A stretch of DNA of 64,000 nt, taken from an uncultured Ruminococcus sp. (GTDB lineage: Bacteria; Bacillota; Clostridia; Oscillospirales; Ruminococcaceae). The stretch covers positions 1 through 64,000 of the forward strand of contig CAJTWQ010000002.1 in NCBI GenBank assembly GCA_910579835.1, written 5' to 3'. The translations under genes and the position numbers were made by a program. Within the stretch, counting starts at the first letter, position 1; every line of letters starts with the position of its first letter. Below the pieces are notes generated by a model. That model worked only from the letters and a program-made list of their open reading frames with translations. It did no database searches and had not been told where the DNA came from. Positions 15,361 to 24,832 of this stretch are shown piece by piece.

Positions 15361-16267
15361 AAAAACGAAGAAAAAAACGCTGCTGACTTACAGCCGTCGC
15401 AGGCAGCTTTACGGCTGGAGCTTCATTTCGCTTTGGTTCATAGGAACGGTTATGTTCTTTCTGATACCTCTGTTAAAGTCGCTTTGGTATTCCTTCAATA
15501 CGGTGACTATCGAGCCGGGACAAATAAGAACGGAATGGAAAGGGATGAGCAAATTTACTTATGCTCTAAACGATCCAAAGTTCACAGAAGCACTGGGAGG
15601 CACGCTGATCGAGACTCTTTGGAAAACGCCGATGATACTTATTTTTTCGCTGTTTATCGCTGTTGTTCTTAATCAGAAATTCCGTGGCAGGGCTTTGGCA
15701 AGGGCAGTTTTCTTTCTGCCGGTAATTATAGTGACGGGACCGGTTTTCAAGATAATCAGCGGCGATATGGATTCTTCCGGCAGCCGCAGCGCAGAGCAGT
15801 TTTCTACGATGATGTCCACTGATCTGGTGGATGAGCTAATGAGATTTCTGGGCATATACGGGATCAACAATAAAATGAGCGCGTTTATAGGGGCAGTGGC
15901 AGACAATATTTTCGGTATTGTTTGGAGCTCCGGCATACAGATACTTCTTTTTCTTGCCGCACTTCAGAATATACCTCCGTCCGCGAGGGAGGCGGCAATG
16001 CTGGAGGGGGCGACCTCATGGGAGTATTTCTGGAAGATTACGTTTCCCTATGTAAGTCCTTTTATTCTGGCAAATCTGATCTTTACGGTCATTGATTCCT
16101 TTACAAGCCCCATGAATACGGTAATGGAACGTATACTGCGAATGAAGTCAGAGGTGCTTTACGGAGAGGCTTCGGCTATGGCATGGATCTATTTCGTTAT
16201 TATAATGATAATGATAGGAATTGTTTCGTGGATCGCCGGAAAATTTATTTACTATGAGAACGATTAG
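15353..16267 (+). CDS. Sugar-type ABC transporter permease (pair 2, MalF-like), apparent AUA start
   Basis: A CUT1 permease with six transmembrane segments and the EAA loop REAAMLEGATSWEYFWKITFP. The first ATG (15452) would cut into the first membrane segment. Upstream the frame stays open and encodes the usual basic start and LYGWSFISLWFIG helix back to a TGA at 15344. No ATG, GTG or TTG exists in that stretch. The best start is ATA at 15353, six bases after AGGTGA, giving 304 residues. A CTG at 15380 or 15383 is possible but lacks a good site. It overlaps the upstream stop by eight bases. An upstream sequencing error cannot be excluded. Confidence 0.8.
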   Translation: MNKKTKKKTLLTYSRRRQLYGWSFISLWFIGTVMFFLIPLLKSLWYSFNTVTIEPGQIRTEWKGMSKFTYALNDPKFTEALGGTLIETLWKTPMILIFSLFIAVVLNQKFRGRALARAVFFLPVIIVTGPVFKIISGDMDSSGSRSAEQFSTMMSTDLVDELMRFLGIYGINNKMSAFIGAVADNIFGIVWSSGIQILLFLAALQNIPPSAREAAMLEGATSWEYFWKITFPYVSPFILANLIFTVIDSFTSPMNTVMERILRMKSEVLYGEASAMAWIYFVIIMIMIGIVSWIAGKFIYYEND

Positions 16268-16277
16268 GATGAATATT

Positions 16278-17189
16278 ATGTCAAAAAAGAATGCAGGCAC
16301 AAGGCTGTGGGGATTCTTCCGGTTTATTATGCTTTTCGGACTTGGTTTTATTGTTCTCTATCCGCTTATTTACATGATAAGCTGTGCATTCAGGGAGCGT
16401 GCGGATATGAGCGATCCCACTGTTATGTGGATTCCGCGGCGCTTTACCCTTAACATTATAAAAGAAACATGGCTTGCAATGGATATGGGAAGTACGCTTA
16501 AAACTACATTTTTTCTGAATATCGGCTGTGCTCTTGTGCAGGTAGTATCTTGTGCCCTGACCGGATACGGCTTCGCACGATTTGATTTTCGGGGGAAAAG
16601 GTTTCTTTTCGGTATTGTTATAATGATGATACTTGTGCCGCCTCAGGTCATATCTCTGCCGCTGTATACGCAGTTTCGTTTTTTCGGTATCAAAGGGCTG
16701 TTTTCGGTGAACCTTATTGACAGCATGCTGACAATGTATCTGCCTGCCATGACTGCAAACGGAATACGCTCCGGGCTTATGATACTGATTTTTCGTCAGT
16801 TTTTCCGGGGGCTTCCCCGTGAACTGGAGGATGCCGCCTGTATTGACGGCTGCGGTCCTTTCATGACCTTTGTGCGTGTTATGATACCTAATGCGACGTC
16901 GGCGTTTCTGACTGTTTTTTTATTTTCCGTAGTCTGGTATTGGAACGATTATTATGTCAGCACTTCCTTTTTTACCAACACCCAGACAGTGGCTACTGTT
17001 CTGTATGATCTGGATTCAAGGCTTAGCCGCGCTCTTTACGGCGATGCAAGAATAAAGCCAAGCGCTCGAGAGCTTATTGTCTGGAAAGAAGCCAGCTGTC
17101 TAATGTCTGTTCTGCCCATATTAATAATGTATGTTTTTTTACAGAGGCACTTTACTGAGGGAATAGAACGTTCAGGAATTGCAAATTAA
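16278..17189 (+). CDS. Sugar-type ABC transporter permease (pair 2, MalG-like)
   Basis: A 303-residue six-segment membrane protein with the EAA loop EDAACIDGCGPFMTFVRVMIP. Its ATG is taken at 16278, with AGGA nine bases upstream; an earlier in-frame start overlaps the previous gene. It is the last gene of the cluster and the second MalG-type partner, so one binding protein and two complete permease pairs are encoded together. It ends with GIERSGIAN, similar in style to the pair 1 partner (TMAHSGISE), which suggests a shared origin. Confidence 0.88.
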   Translation: MSKKNAGTRLWGFFRFIMLFGLGFIVLYPLIYMISCAFRERADMSDPTVMWIPRRFTLNIIKETWLAMDMGSTLKTTFFLNIGCALVQVVSCALTGYGFARFDFRGKRFLFGIVIMMILVPPQVISLPLYTQFRFFGIKGLFSVNLIDSMLTMYLPAMTANGIRSGLMILIFRQFFRGLPRELEDAACIDGCGPFMTFVRVMIPNATSAFLTVFLFSVVWYWNDYYVSTSFFTNTQTVATVLYDLDSRLSRALYGDARIKPSARELIVWKEASCLMSVLPILIMYVFLQRHFTEGIERSGIAN

Positions 17190-17255
17190 GTTATAAATAT
17201 TAATTTGTTTAATAAAAATTTACAATATTTTTTAAAGGGAATTATCCGGAAAATA

Positions 17256-17284
17256 TTGCAATTTTGTCTGCAATGTGATATAAT
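17256..17284 (+). promoter_or_regulatory. Sigma-A promoter of the S10 operon
   Basis: TTGCAA (17256-17261), 17 bases, TATAAT (17279-17284). This leaves a leader of roughly 315 bases before rpsJ. Confidence 0.75.
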
Positions 17285-17289
17285 TACAA

Positions 17290-17605
17290 CTGTTGAGTGC
17301 GCTGAAAGCGTACTGACTGCGAAGATATGCGTTGAAGCAGAAGGTTGCTGCCGGTATGGCAGGTAATTTCTGTGGAGTATGTCCGATTTCAAACCGGGCG
17401 ATTGGGATATTGAACACAGTTTGTGGTATTTTGTCTGCACAGCTTGCGTATGTGCAGAATTATGCTCTTTTTGTGCTCATATGCTTTGTCACCTGGAAAA
17501 CATTATAGTTTTTCGGGTTTTTTTATCAGATACGGCATGAAACACACGGAAACGTGTGAATCCCAGATCTGCGTCCCCATAATCAATCCTAAGGAGGCGA
17601 AAATA
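17290..17605 (+). promoter_or_regulatory. Long structured leader of the S10 operon with an internal terminator
   Basis: The 17190-17605 gap holds no gene. After the promoter the leader can form several hairpins, including CTGCACA/TGTGCAG near 17440-17460. The clearest is a ten-base stem (17492-17501 with 17508-17517, two G-U pairs) with a six-base loop and seven T residues (17518-17524), a textbook intrinsic terminator located 80 bases before rpsJ. Its place inside the leader points to attenuation control. Which ribosomal protein or signal acts on it cannot be told. Confidence 0.6.
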
Positions 17606-17920
17606 ATGGCAGTCAACGAAAAGATCAGATTCAAGATCAAGGGCTACGATCACGCTACTGTTGATATTGCGGCAGCTAAGATCGTTGAGGCGGCTAAGAG
17701 AAGCGGAGCAAGAGTTTCAGGTCCTATTCCGCTCCCTACTGATAAAGAGGTCGTTACAATTCTTCGTGCAGTTCACAAGTATAAGGACAGCCGTGAGCAG
17801 TTTGAAATGAGAACTCACAAGAGGCTTGTAGACGTTATACGTCCTACAGACAAGACAACGGCAGCTCTTGAAAAGCTTGAAATCCCCGCAGGCGTAGACG
17901 TTGTTATGGAGGTTAAGTAA
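17606..17920 (+). CDS. rpsJ: Ribosomal protein uS10
   Basis: A 104-residue small-subunit protein and first gene of the superoperon. S10 binds in the 30S head and also takes part in transcription antitermination with NusB. The start at 17606 ([16 protein letters not shown]) follows AAGGAGG; the frame is open further upstream but that part is leader. A 109-base gap with several hairpins separates it from rplC. Confidence 0.97.
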   Translation: MAVNEKIRFKIKGYDHATVDIAAAKIVEAAKRSGARVSGPIPLPTDKEVVTILRAVHKYKDSREQFEMRTHKRLVDVIRPTDKTTAALEKLEIPAGVDVVMEVK

Positions 17921-17944
17921 TTAACCCGAATTGCGCAGGCAATA

Positions 17945-18002
17945 CCGCAGTGGGATGCGGAATGGCGGTAGTCCGCCGGTCATGTTGACGATTTTTGTCA
18001 AC
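17945..18002 (+). promoter_or_regulatory. Cluster of three hairpins between rpsJ and rplC
   Basis: CCGCA/TGCGG (17945-17960), GGCGG/CCGCC (17964-17977) and GTTGAC/GTCAAC (17984-18002) follow one another in the only long gap of the early S10 operon. The last ends 13 bases before the rplC ribosome binding site. No T run follows, so this is more likely an mRNA processing or translational control region than a terminator. Confidence 0.45.
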
Positions 18003-18029
18003 CAATAACCTAAACAGGAGGAAAACGAT

Positions 18030-18662
18030 ATGCAGAAAGGTATTATCGGCAAGAAGATCGGTATGACTCAGATCTTCGATGAAACAGGAAAAGTTGTTCC
18101 TGTAACAGTAGTTGAAGCCGGTCCGTGCGTTGTTGTACAGAAGAAAACTGTTGAAAACGACGGCTATGCAGCTCTTCAGCTCGGCTTTGGCGACGTAAAG
18201 GTTCAGAGAATGAACAAGCCTATGAAGGGACACTTTGATAAGGCAGATGTTGGATACAAGGCAGAGCTTAAGGAATTCAGACTTGACGACTGCGGTTCTC
18301 TCAACGTTGGCGATCTGGTAAAGGCTGACGCTTTTGCGGCAGGAGATGCTGTCGACGTTATCGGAACCAGCAAGGGTAAGGGATTCCAAGGCGCAATCAA
18401 GCGTCACAACCAGCATAGACTTAAGGAGACTCACGGTTCAGGTCCTGTTCACAGACAGGCTGGATCAATGGGCGCATGCTCCTCGCCTTCAAGAATATAC
18501 AAGGGCAAGGGCATGGCTGGTCATATGGGCGCAGAGCAGGTGACTGTTCAGAATCTCGAAGTAGTTAAAATAGACGCAGAAAACAATCTCATCGCTATCA
18601 AGGGCGCTGTTCCCGGACCTAAGGGCGGCATTGTATATATCGTTGACAGCGTTAAGGCTTAA
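18030..18662 (+). CDS. rplC: Ribosomal protein uL3
   Basis: A 210-residue large-subunit protein that helps initiate 50S assembly near the peptidyl-transferase centre. The opening [20 protein letters not shown] and the [12 protein letters not shown] loop are diagnostic. AGGAGG lies eight bases upstream of the ATG. rplD follows after 17 bases. Confidence 0.97.
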   Translation: MQKGIIGKKIGMTQIFDETGKVVPVTVVEAGPCVVVQKKTVENDGYAALQLGFGDVKVQRMNKPMKGHFDKADVGYKAELKEFRLDDCGSLNVGDLVKADAFAAGDAVDVIGTSKGKGFQGAIKRHNQHRLKETHGSGPVHRQAGSMGACSSPSRIYKGKGMAGHMGAEQVTVQNLEVVKIDAENNLIAIKGAVPGPKGGIVYIVDSVKA

Positions 18663-18679
18663 GGAAGGAGGAAACGTAT

Positions 18680-19303
18680 ATGTCTACAATTTCAGTATTT
18701 GATATGGCTGGTAATCAGGTTTCCGAAACAGAGCTTTCAGACGCTGTATTCGGAGTTGCTCCCAACGAGGCGGTAATGCACGCAATGGTAGTAAATTATC
18801 TTGCTAACCAGAGACAGGGTACACAGTCCACACTTACAAGAACAGAAGTAAGCGGCGGCGGAAGAAAACCCTGGAGACAAAAGGGAACAGGTCACGCAAG
18901 ACAGGGTTCAACACGTGCTCCTCAGTGGGTTCACGGCGGAATCGCTCTCGGACCGAAGCCAAGAGATTACAGATATGCTCTTAATAAGAAGGTAAGAAGA
19001 CTGGCTATGAAGTCGGCTCTTTCCTCAAAGGTTATCGACAATAATCTCATTGTTCTTAACGAACTAAGTCTTGACGAGTACAAGACAAAAACCATTGTAA
19101 ATATGCTTAAGGCTCTGGGTGCTGAGGGAAAGGCTCTTATCGTGACCGCAGAGGCTGATGCAAAGGTTATCAAGAGTGCAGCTAACATTCCCGGTGTTAA
19201 GACTGCTGCTGTAAACACTCTTAATGTATATGACATCCTTAACTGCGACAAGTTTATCGTTGTTAAGAATGCTGTAGGAAAGATCGAGGAGGTGTACGCA
19301 TAA
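18680..19303 (+). CDS. rplD: Ribosomal protein uL4
   Basis: A 207-residue protein that lines the 50S exit tunnel; in E. coli it represses its own operon. The conserved loop [18 protein letters not shown] is present. Its stop codon overlaps the rplW start (TAATG), so the two are translationally coupled. Confidence 0.97.
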   Translation: MSTISVFDMAGNQVSETELSDAVFGVAPNEAVMHAMVVNYLANQRQGTQSTLTRTEVSGGGRKPWRQKGTGHARQGSTRAPQWVHGGIALGPKPRDYRYALNKKVRRLAMKSALSSKVIDNNLIVLNELSLDEYKTKTIVNMLKALGAEGKALIVTAEADAKVIKSAANIPGVKTAAVNTLNVYDILNCDKFIVVKNAVGKIEEVYA

Positions 19304-19596
19304 TGAAAGCACCGCAGGATATTATTCTGAAGCCCGTTATTACCGAAAAGTCAATGGATGAGCTGCAGAACGGCAAGTACACCTTTAAGGTAGCTACAGA
19401 TGCCAACAAGTCAGAGATCAAGAAGGCTGTTGAGGCTCTCTTTGATGTTAAGGTAGCTAAAGTGAATACTCTCAACTGTAATGGCAAGGAAAAGAGAGTA
19501 GGCAGATATGTTGGCAGGACAGCCGATTGGAAAAAGGCGATTGTAACTCTTACAGAGGATTCAAAGGCTATTGAGTTCTTTGAGGGTATGGTTTAA
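19303..19596 (+). CDS. rplW: Ribosomal protein uL23
   Basis: A 97-residue protein at the exit-tunnel mouth, where SRP and trigger factor dock. It opens [17 protein letters not shown] and has the [10 protein letters not shown] loop. The ATG shares one base with the rplD stop. A 68-base gap with a small GGGAG/CTCCC hairpin precedes rplB. Confidence 0.97.
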   Translation: MKAPQDIILKPVITEKSMDELQNGKYTFKVATDANKSEIKKAVEALFDVKVAKVNTLNCNGKEKRVGRYVGRTADWKKAIVTLTEDSKAIEFFEGMV

Positions 19597-19664
19597 TTGT
19601 CTGAATCATCGGAAAGTATGGGAGTAATGCTCCCGCAAAAAACGCATTTTAAGGAGTGAAATAA

Positions 19665-20498
19665 ATGGCTATTAAAAGCTACAAGCCTACGACACCGTCG
19701 AGACGTCAGATGACTGTTACTGACTACTCGGTGCTGTCCAAGGTTGAGCCGGAGAAGAGTCTTCTCGAACCTATGAAGAAGAAGTCGGGAAGAAACAGCT
19801 ACGGCAGAATCACTGTCCGTCACAGAGGCGGCGGAAACAGAAGAAAGTATCGTATTATCGACTTCAAGCGTGATAAGGATAACATGATCGCTACAGTTCT
19901 GACACTGGAGTACGATCCTAACAGAAGCGCATTCATCGCCCTTGTTCAGTATGAGGACGGCGAGAAGAGATATATTCTTGCACCCAACGGCCTTAAGGTC
20001 GGTGATAAGGTTGAGTCTGGTCCTGAGGCTGATATCAAGCCCGGCAATGCTCTTAAACTTGAGGATATTCCTGTTGGTACGTTCATCCATGCTATTGAGC
20101 TTTATCCCGGCAAGGGCGCGCAGCTCGTAAGAAGTGCAGGCAATCAGGCTCAGCTTATGGGCAAGGAGGGCGCTTACGCTCTTATCAGACTTCCCTCGGG
20201 CGAAATGAGAAAGGTTCCGATCGGATGCAAGGCTGCAATTGGTCAGGTTTCCAATATTGACCATGAAAACGTAAACTACGGCAAGGCTGGAAGAGTCCGC
20301 AATATGGGCTGGAGACCTACTGTAAGAGGTTCCGTAATGAACCCCTGCGATCACCCTCACGGCGGTGGTGAAGGTAAGTCGCCTGTAGGACGTCCCGGAC
20401 CTGTAACACCTTGGGGTAAGCCGGCTCTTGGCTACAAGACCCGCAAGACACACAACAGAACCGATAAGTTTATCGTAAAGCGCCGCAACGGCAAGTAA
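19665..20498 (+). CDS. rplB: Ribosomal protein uL2
   Basis: A 277-residue 50S core protein needed for subunit joining and peptidyl transfer. The C-terminal block [17 protein letters not shown] carries the conserved histidine. Full length for bacteria. rpsS begins 21 bases later. Confidence 0.97.
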   Translation: MAIKSYKPTTPSRRQMTVTDYSVLSKVEPEKSLLEPMKKKSGRNSYGRITVRHRGGGNRRKYRIIDFKRDKDNMIATVLTLEYDPNRSAFIALVQYEDGEKRYILAPNGLKVGDKVESGPEADIKPGNALKLEDIPVGTFIHAIELYPGKGAQLVRSAGNQAQLMGKEGAYALIRLPSGEMRKVPIGCKAAIGQVSNIDHENVNYGKAGRVRNMGWRPTVRGSVMNPCDHPHGGGEGKSPVGRPGPVTPWGKPALGYKTRKTHNRTDKFIVKRRNGK

Positions 20499-20519
20499 TC
20501 TGAAAGGAGGAACTTATTA

Positions 20520-20804
20520 ATGAGTAGAAGCATTAAAAAGGGACCTTATGTCCAGGAGGTTCTTCTGAAGAGAGTTGTGGCTATGAACGAGGCAGGAGAA
20601 AAGAAGGTTCTTAAGACATGGAGTCGTTCTTCAACAATTTTCCCTGATTTTGTTGGTCACACATTTGCTGTTCATGACGGACGCAAGCACGTTCCGGTAT
20701 ATGTTACAGAGGATATGGTAGGACACAAGCTCGGTGAGTTTGCACCTACAAGAACTTACAAGGGCCATGCAGGTTCAAAAACATCAAACAACGGTAAGAA
20801 ATAA
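20520..20804 (+). CDS. rpsS: Ribosomal protein uS19
   Basis: A 94-residue 30S head protein that contacts tRNA and S13. [11 protein letters not shown] and the C-terminal [12 protein letters not shown] are typical. Preceded by AAAGGAGG; rplV follows after 18 bases. Confidence 0.97.
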   Translation: MSRSIKKGPYVQEVLLKRVVAMNEAGEKKVLKTWSRSSTIFPDFVGHTFAVHDGRKHVPVYVTEDMVGHKLGEFAPTRTYKGHAGSKTSNNGKK

Positions 20805-20822
20805 GCGGAAGGAGGAGTTCAG

Positions 20823-21158
20823 ATGGAAGCAAGAGCTTATTTAAGAAATGCTCGTATATCACCCAGAAAGGTGCAGATCGTTCTTGATCTGATCAGGAAC
20901 AAGCCTGTTGACATCGCTTTGGCTACTTTGGATCTTACTCCGAAGGCTGCAAGTCCTATCGTTGCAAAGCTTGTAAAGTCCGCTATGGCAAACGCTGAAA
21001 ACAATTTCAGCATGAACAGGGACGACCTTTACGTTGCAGAGTGCTTCGTAACCCCCGGCCCGATCATGAAAAGGATCATGCCAAGAGCACAGGGCAGAGC
21101 ATATAGAATTTTAAAGAGAACATCACACATTACAGTTGTTCTTAAAGAAAAAGAATAA
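20823..21158 (+). CDS. rplV: Ribosomal protein uL22
   Basis: A 111-residue 50S protein whose beta-hairpin reaches into the exit tunnel, where macrolide resistance mutations occur. [16 protein letters not shown] at the start and [17 protein letters not shown] near the end are diagnostic. In its usual place between rpsS and rpsC. Confidence 0.97.
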   Translation: MEARAYLRNARISPRKVQIVLDLIRNKPVDIALATLDLTPKAASPIVAKLVKSAMANAENNFSMNRDDLYVAECFVTPGPIMKRIMPRAQGRAYRILKRTSHITVVLKEKE

Positions 21159-21177
21159 TCCCAAGGAGGTTTGAATA

Positions 21178-21960
21178 ATGGGCCAGAAAGTTAATCCGCA
21201 CGGACTCCGTGTCGGCGTTATTAAGGATTGGGATTCGCGCTGGTATGCCAACAAGGCAGATTTCGGCGACACTCTTGTTGAGGACTACAATGTTCGTAAC
21301 TTCATTAAGAAGAGCTTGTATGCAGCGGGTGTTCCGAGAATCGAAATCGAGCGTTTCGCCGATAAGGTAAGGATCCACATTCACTGCGCTAAGCCCGGTA
21401 TCGTAATCGGCAGAGGCGGCGCAGAAATCGAAAAACTCAGAGCAAAGCTTGAGGCTATGATGAAAAAGCAGGTTTACATTAATATCCTCGAGGTTAAACA
21501 GCCAGATATGGACTCACAGCTTGTTGCTGAAAAGATTGCTCTCGACCTTGAAAACAGAGTGTCTTTCAGAAGAGCTATGAAGCAGTCTATCGGCAGAACA
21601 ATGCGCCTTGGCGCAAAGGGAATCAAGGTTAAGGTTTCAGGCAGACTTGCCGGAGCTGAGATCGCAAGAAGCGAAAGCTATCACGAGGGTACTATTCCGC
21701 TTCAGACGATCCGTGCAGATATTGACTACGGCTTCGCAGAGGCAGATACGACCTATGGCAAGCTTGGCGTAAAGGTATGGATATACAAGGGCGAGGTTCT
21801 TAAGGGTGATGCAGCTAAAGCGGCAGCTCAGAGAGAAAAGTTCGAAAGAAAGAACGACAGGCCGAATGACCGCAGACGCCGTGACGACAGACGTGACGGA
21901 AACAGACGCGGCGGCAGAAACTTCAACCGTGACGCTAAAAGAGAAGGAGGTAATCAGTAA
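21178..21960 (+). CDS. rpsC: Ribosomal protein uS3 with an Arg/Asp/Asn-rich tail
   Basis: A 260-residue 30S protein at the mRNA entry site. The first 215 residues are ordinary S3, with a KH domain ([14 protein letters not shown]). The last 40 or so form a low-complexity tail of Arg, Asp, Asn and Gly that is not in most S3 proteins (about 220 residues). The tail's last codons carry the AGGAGG used by rplP, whose ATG overlaps the stop by one base. Confidence 0.96.
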   Translation: MGQKVNPHGLRVGVIKDWDSRWYANKADFGDTLVEDYNVRNFIKKSLYAAGVPRIEIERFADKVRIHIHCAKPGIVIGRGGAEIEKLRAKLEAMMKKQVYINILEVKQPDMDSQLVAEKIALDLENRVSFRRAMKQSIGRTMRLGAKGIKVKVSGRLAGAEIARSESYHEGTIPLQTIRADIDYGFAEADTTYGKLGVKVWIYKGEVLKGDAAKAAAQREKFERKNDRPNDRRRRDDRRDGNRRGGRNFNRDAKREGGNQ

Positions 21961-22385
21961 TGCTTCTTCCAAAGAGAGTTAAGTACCGCAGAGTCCACAG
22001 AGGACGTCTGAAGGGCAAGGCATACAGAGGAAACAAGGTAACTTACGGAGATTACGGTCTTCAGGCTCTTGAACCGGCATGGATCACCTCCAACCAGATC
22101 GAGTCCGCCCGTATCGCTATGACACGTTACATTAAGAGAGGCGGTCAGGTTTGGATCAAGATATTCCCCGACAAGCCTATTACAGAAAAGCCCGCCGAAA
22201 CACGAATGGGTTCAGGTAAGGGTTCACCGGAATACTGGGTAGCAGTTGTCAAGCCCGGCAGAGTCCTTTTTGAGATCAAGGGCGTTGCTGAGGAGACTGC
22301 AAGAGAAGCTATGCGTCTTGCTATGCACAAGCTTCCTATCAAGTGTAAGTTCGTTAAAAAGGCAGAGCAGGAGGTTGAGCAGTAA
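21960..22385 (+). CDS. rplP: Ribosomal protein uL16
   Basis: A 141-residue 50S protein close to the A-site t[19 protein letters not shown] and [17 protein letters not shown] are diagnostic. It overlaps rpsC and rpmC by one base at each end, so translation is coupled. Confidence 0.97.
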   Translation: MLLPKRVKYRRVHRGRLKGKAYRGNKVTYGDYGLQALEPAWITSNQIESARIAMTRYIKRGGQVWIKIFPDKPITEKPAETRMGSGKGSPEYWVAVVKPGRVLFEIKGVAEETAREAMRLAMHKLPIKCKFVKKAEQEVEQ

Positions 22386-22585
22386 TGAAGGCATCGGAAA
22401 TCAGAGAAATGTCAGTTGACGAGCTCAACGAGAAGCTCGTAAGCCTGAAAGAAGAGCTTTTCGCTCTCCGCTTTCAGCATGCTATAAATCAGCTTGATAA
22501 CACAGCTCGTCTTAAAGCTGTAAAGAAAGATATTGCTCGCATCAAGACAACTCTGCGCGAGGCAGAGCTTGCTGCACAGCAGTAA
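22385..22585 (+). CDS. rpmC: Ribosomal protein uL29
   Basis: A 66-residue helical protein at the tunnel exit beside L23. [18 protein letters not shown] and the central LFALRFQHA are typical. One-base overlap with rplP. Confidence 0.96.
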   Translation: MKASEIREMSVDELNEKLVSLKEELFALRFQHAINQLDNTARLKAVKKDIARIKTTLREAELAAQQ

Positions 22586-22604
22586 GAAAGGGAGGATTTA
22601 GCTA

Positions 22605-22865
22605 ATGTCTACTGAGAGAAACCTTAGAAAAACAAGAGTAGGTAAGGTTGTAAGCGATAAGATGGATAAGACCGTCGTAGTTGCTATCGTTGATAACGTT
22701 AAACACCCGCTTTACAAGAAGATCATCAAGCGCACCGTAAAGCTCAAGGCTCACGACGAGAACAATGAGTGCAGAATCGGTGACCGTGTTGAGGTCATGG
22801 AGACACGTCCGCTTTCCAAGGACAAGAGATGGCGTGTTACAAATATCATTGAAAAGGCTAAGTAA
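22605..22865 (+). CDS. rpsQ: Ribosomal protein uS17
   Basis: An 86-residue 16S rRNA-binding protein with an OB fold. [19 protein letters not shown] and the [13 protein letters not shown] end identify it. Starts after a GGGAGG site. Confidence 0.97.
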   Translation: MSTERNLRKTRVGKVVSDKMDKTVVVAIVDNVKHPLYKKIIKRTVKLKAHDENNECRIGDRVEVMETRPLSKDKRWRVTNIIEKAK

Positions 22866-22904
22866 TTTTGATAGAAGCTTAATGCTTGAAAGGAGGAACT
22901 CGCT

Positions 22905-23273
22905 GTGATACAGATGCAGACTTATCTTAAAGTCGCTGATAACACAGGCGCTAAAGAGCTTATGTGTATCAGAGTTCTGGGTGGTACACGGAGAAGATAT
23001 GCAAATATCGGAGACGTTGTGGTGGCTTCAGTTAAGAAAGCAACACCCGGAGGCGTTGTAAAGAAGGGCGATGTTGTAAAGGCAGTTATCGTTCGTTCAG
23101 CTAAGGGTCTCAGAAGAGAGGATGGAACTTATATCCGCTTCGATGAGAACGCTGCTGTAATTATTAAGGAAGATAAGAACCCCAAGGGTACGCGTATCTT
23201 CGGACCGGTTGCTAAGGAGCTCCGCGAAAAGGAGTATACTAAGATTCTCAGCCTCGCACCGGAAGTTCTTTAA
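22905..23273 (+). CDS. rplN: Ribosomal protein uL14 (GTG start)
   Basis: A 122-residue protein at the subunit interface. The GTG at 22905 gives the conserved opening [18 protein letters not shown] and has AAGGAGG upstream; an ATG four codons later would shorten the conserved start. First gene of the spc section. Confidence 0.96.
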   Translation: MIQMQTYLKVADNTGAKELMCIRVLGGTRRRYANIGDVVVASVKKATPGGVVKKGDVVKAVIVRSAKGLRREDGTYIRFDENAAVIIKEDKNPKGTRIFGPVAKELREKEYTKILSLAPEVL

Positions 23274-23291
23274 TGGAGGTGTCATTCGATT

Positions 23292-23636
23292 ATGAGTAAG
23301 GTACATGTAAAAACCGGTGACACTGTTATCCTTCTCACCGGAAAGTATGAGGATAAATTCACAAGCAAGGGCGACAGAAAAACAGGTAAGATCGTTGAAG
23401 TAAGCCCTAAAGAAGATAAAGTGATCGTTGAGGGAATCAACATCATTACAAAGCATGTAAAGCCCACAAGAATGGGTGAAAAGGGCGGCATCATCAAAAC
23501 CGAGGCTCCCGTATATGCTTCTAAGGTACAGCTTGTCTGCCCTAAGTGCGGCAAGCCCACAAGAGTCGGTCACACATTTGACGGGGACGGAAAAAAGCTC
23601 CGTGTCTGCAAGAAGTGCGGCAAGTCTTTTGAATAA
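23292..23636 (+). CDS. rplX: Ribosomal protein uL24 with C-terminal zinc ribbon
   Basis: A 114-residue assembly-initiator protein with an N-terminal KOW motif (KTGDTVILLTGKYEDK). The C-terminus has two CxxC pairs (CPKCGKPTR and CKKCGK) that should bind zinc, as in many Firmicutes. Confidence 0.96.
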   Translation: MSKVHVKTGDTVILLTGKYEDKFTSKGDRKTGKIVEVSPKEDKVIVEGINIITKHVKPTRMGEKGGIIKTEAPVYASKVQLVCPKCGKPTRVGHTFDGDGKKLRVCKKCGKSFE

Positions 23637-23653
23637 GGTAAAGGAGAACGACA

Positions 23654-24193
23654 ATGGCAAGATTAAAGGATTTTTATGTTAGCGACGTTGCTCCTGCAAT
23701 GATGAAGAAATTCGGATATAAAAGCGTAATGCAGATTCCGAAGCTTGAAAAGGTTGTTATCAATGTAGGCGCCGGCGAAGCTAAGGATAACGCAAAGGTT
23801 ATTGACGCAATTATGACTGATATCGCTGCTATTACAGGTCAGAAGCCGGTAATATGCCGTGCAAAGAAGTCGGTTGCCAACTTCAAGCTCCGTGAGGGTA
23901 TGCCTATCGGCGTTAAGGTAACACTAAGAGCCGAGAAGATGTACGAATTCGTAGACAAGCTCTTTAATGTGGCTTTCCCACGTGTTCGTGACTTCAGAGG
24001 CATCAGCGCAAATTCCTTCGACGGCAAGGGCAACTACTCTACAGGTATCAAGGAACAGCTTATCTTCCCTGAGATCGAGTATGACAAGATCGATAAGGTA
24101 AGAGGCATGGATATCAACTTCATCACAACTGCAAATACTGATGAAGAGGCTAAAGAGCTCCTGACGCTTCTGGGCGCTCCGTTCATCAAGTAA
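23654..24193 (+). CDS. rplE: Ribosomal protein uL5
   Basis: A 179-residue protein of the central protuberance that binds 5S r[23 protein letters not shown] is the conserved loop. Seventeen bases separate it from rpsN. Confidence 0.97.
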   Translation: MARLKDFYVSDVAPAMMKKFGYKSVMQIPKLEKVVINVGAGEAKDNAKVIDAIMTDIAAITGQKPVICRAKKSVANFKLREGMPIGVKVTLRAEKMYEFVDKLFNVAFPRVRDFRGISANSFDGKGNYSTGIKEQLIFPEIEYDKIDKVRGMDINFITTANTDEEAKELLTLLGAPFIK

Positions 24194-24209
24194 TCAGGGA
24201 GGAATTAAA

Positions 24210-24395
24210 ATGGCTAAGAAGGCAATGATCAATAAGCAGCAGAGAACTCCCAAGTATTCCACAAGAGCATATAACAGATGCAAGATTTGTGGCAGACCGC
24301 ACGCATATCTCAGAAAGTTCGGCATCTGCCGTATCTGCTTCAGAGAGCTTGCTCACGACGGTCAGATTCCGGGTGTTAAAAAGGCAAGCTGGTAA
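24210..24395 (+). CDS. rpsN: Ribosomal protein uS14, zinc type Z
   Basis: A 61-residue S14 with the four zinc cysteines (CKIC and CRIC), so it is the zinc-dependent form. It is the expected spc-operon copy. Confidence 0.97.
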   Translation: MAKKAMINKQQRTPKYSTRAYNRCKICGRPHAYLRKFGICRICFRELAHDGQIPGVKKASW

Positions 24396-24419
24396 AATAC
24401 GAAAAGGAGGTCATTCGGC

Positions 24420-24818
24420 ATGCAAATCACTGATACAATAGCAGATCTTTTAACAAGAATTCGTAATGCGAATACTGCAAAGCACGCCACAGTTGACGTT
24501 CCCGCTTCAAGAGTAAAGAAGGATATTACACAGATTCTCGTTGACGAGGGTTATGTAAAGAGTTTTCAGCTCATTGAGGACGGCAAGCAGGGTGTTATCA
24601 GAATTACGCTTAAATACGGCGACAACAAGTCACCAGTAATCACAGGTCTTAGAAGAGTTTCTAAGCCCGGTCTGCGTATCTATTCAAGCTGCGCGGATAT
24701 GCCCAAGGTAAGAAAAGGCCTTGGCATCGCAATCGTTTCAACTTCAAAGGGAATCATGACCGACAAGAAAGCAAGAGCTCTTAACGTCGGCGGCGAGGTT
24801 CTCGCATACATCTGGTAA
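24420..24818 (+). CDS. rpsH: Ribosomal protein uS8
   Basis: A 132-residue central 30S assembly protein; in E. coli it regulates the spc operon. [14 protein letters not shown] and [13 protein letters not shown] are diagnostic. Preceded by AAGGAGG. Confidence 0.97.
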   Translation: MQITDTIADLLTRIRNANTAKHATVDVPASRVKKDITQILVDEGYVKSFQLIEDGKQGVIRITLKYGDNKSPVITGLRRVSKPGLRIYSSCADMPKVRKGLGIAIVSTSKGIMTDKKARALNVGGEVLAYIW

Positions 24819-24832
24819 GGAGGAACAACATT

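Noticed and set aside
5856..17189. An ABC ATPase for the transporter cluster
   Set aside because: I looked for Walker A and LSGGQ motifs in all frames given and found none; the ATPase must be elsewhere.
17423..17605. N-terminal extension of S10
   Set aside because: The frame is open by chance through the leader, including the attenuator; S10 begins at 17606 with a strong binding site.
19593..20453. 286-codon minus-strand frame opposite rplB
   Set aside because: A mirror of rplB codon bias; no features of a real protein.
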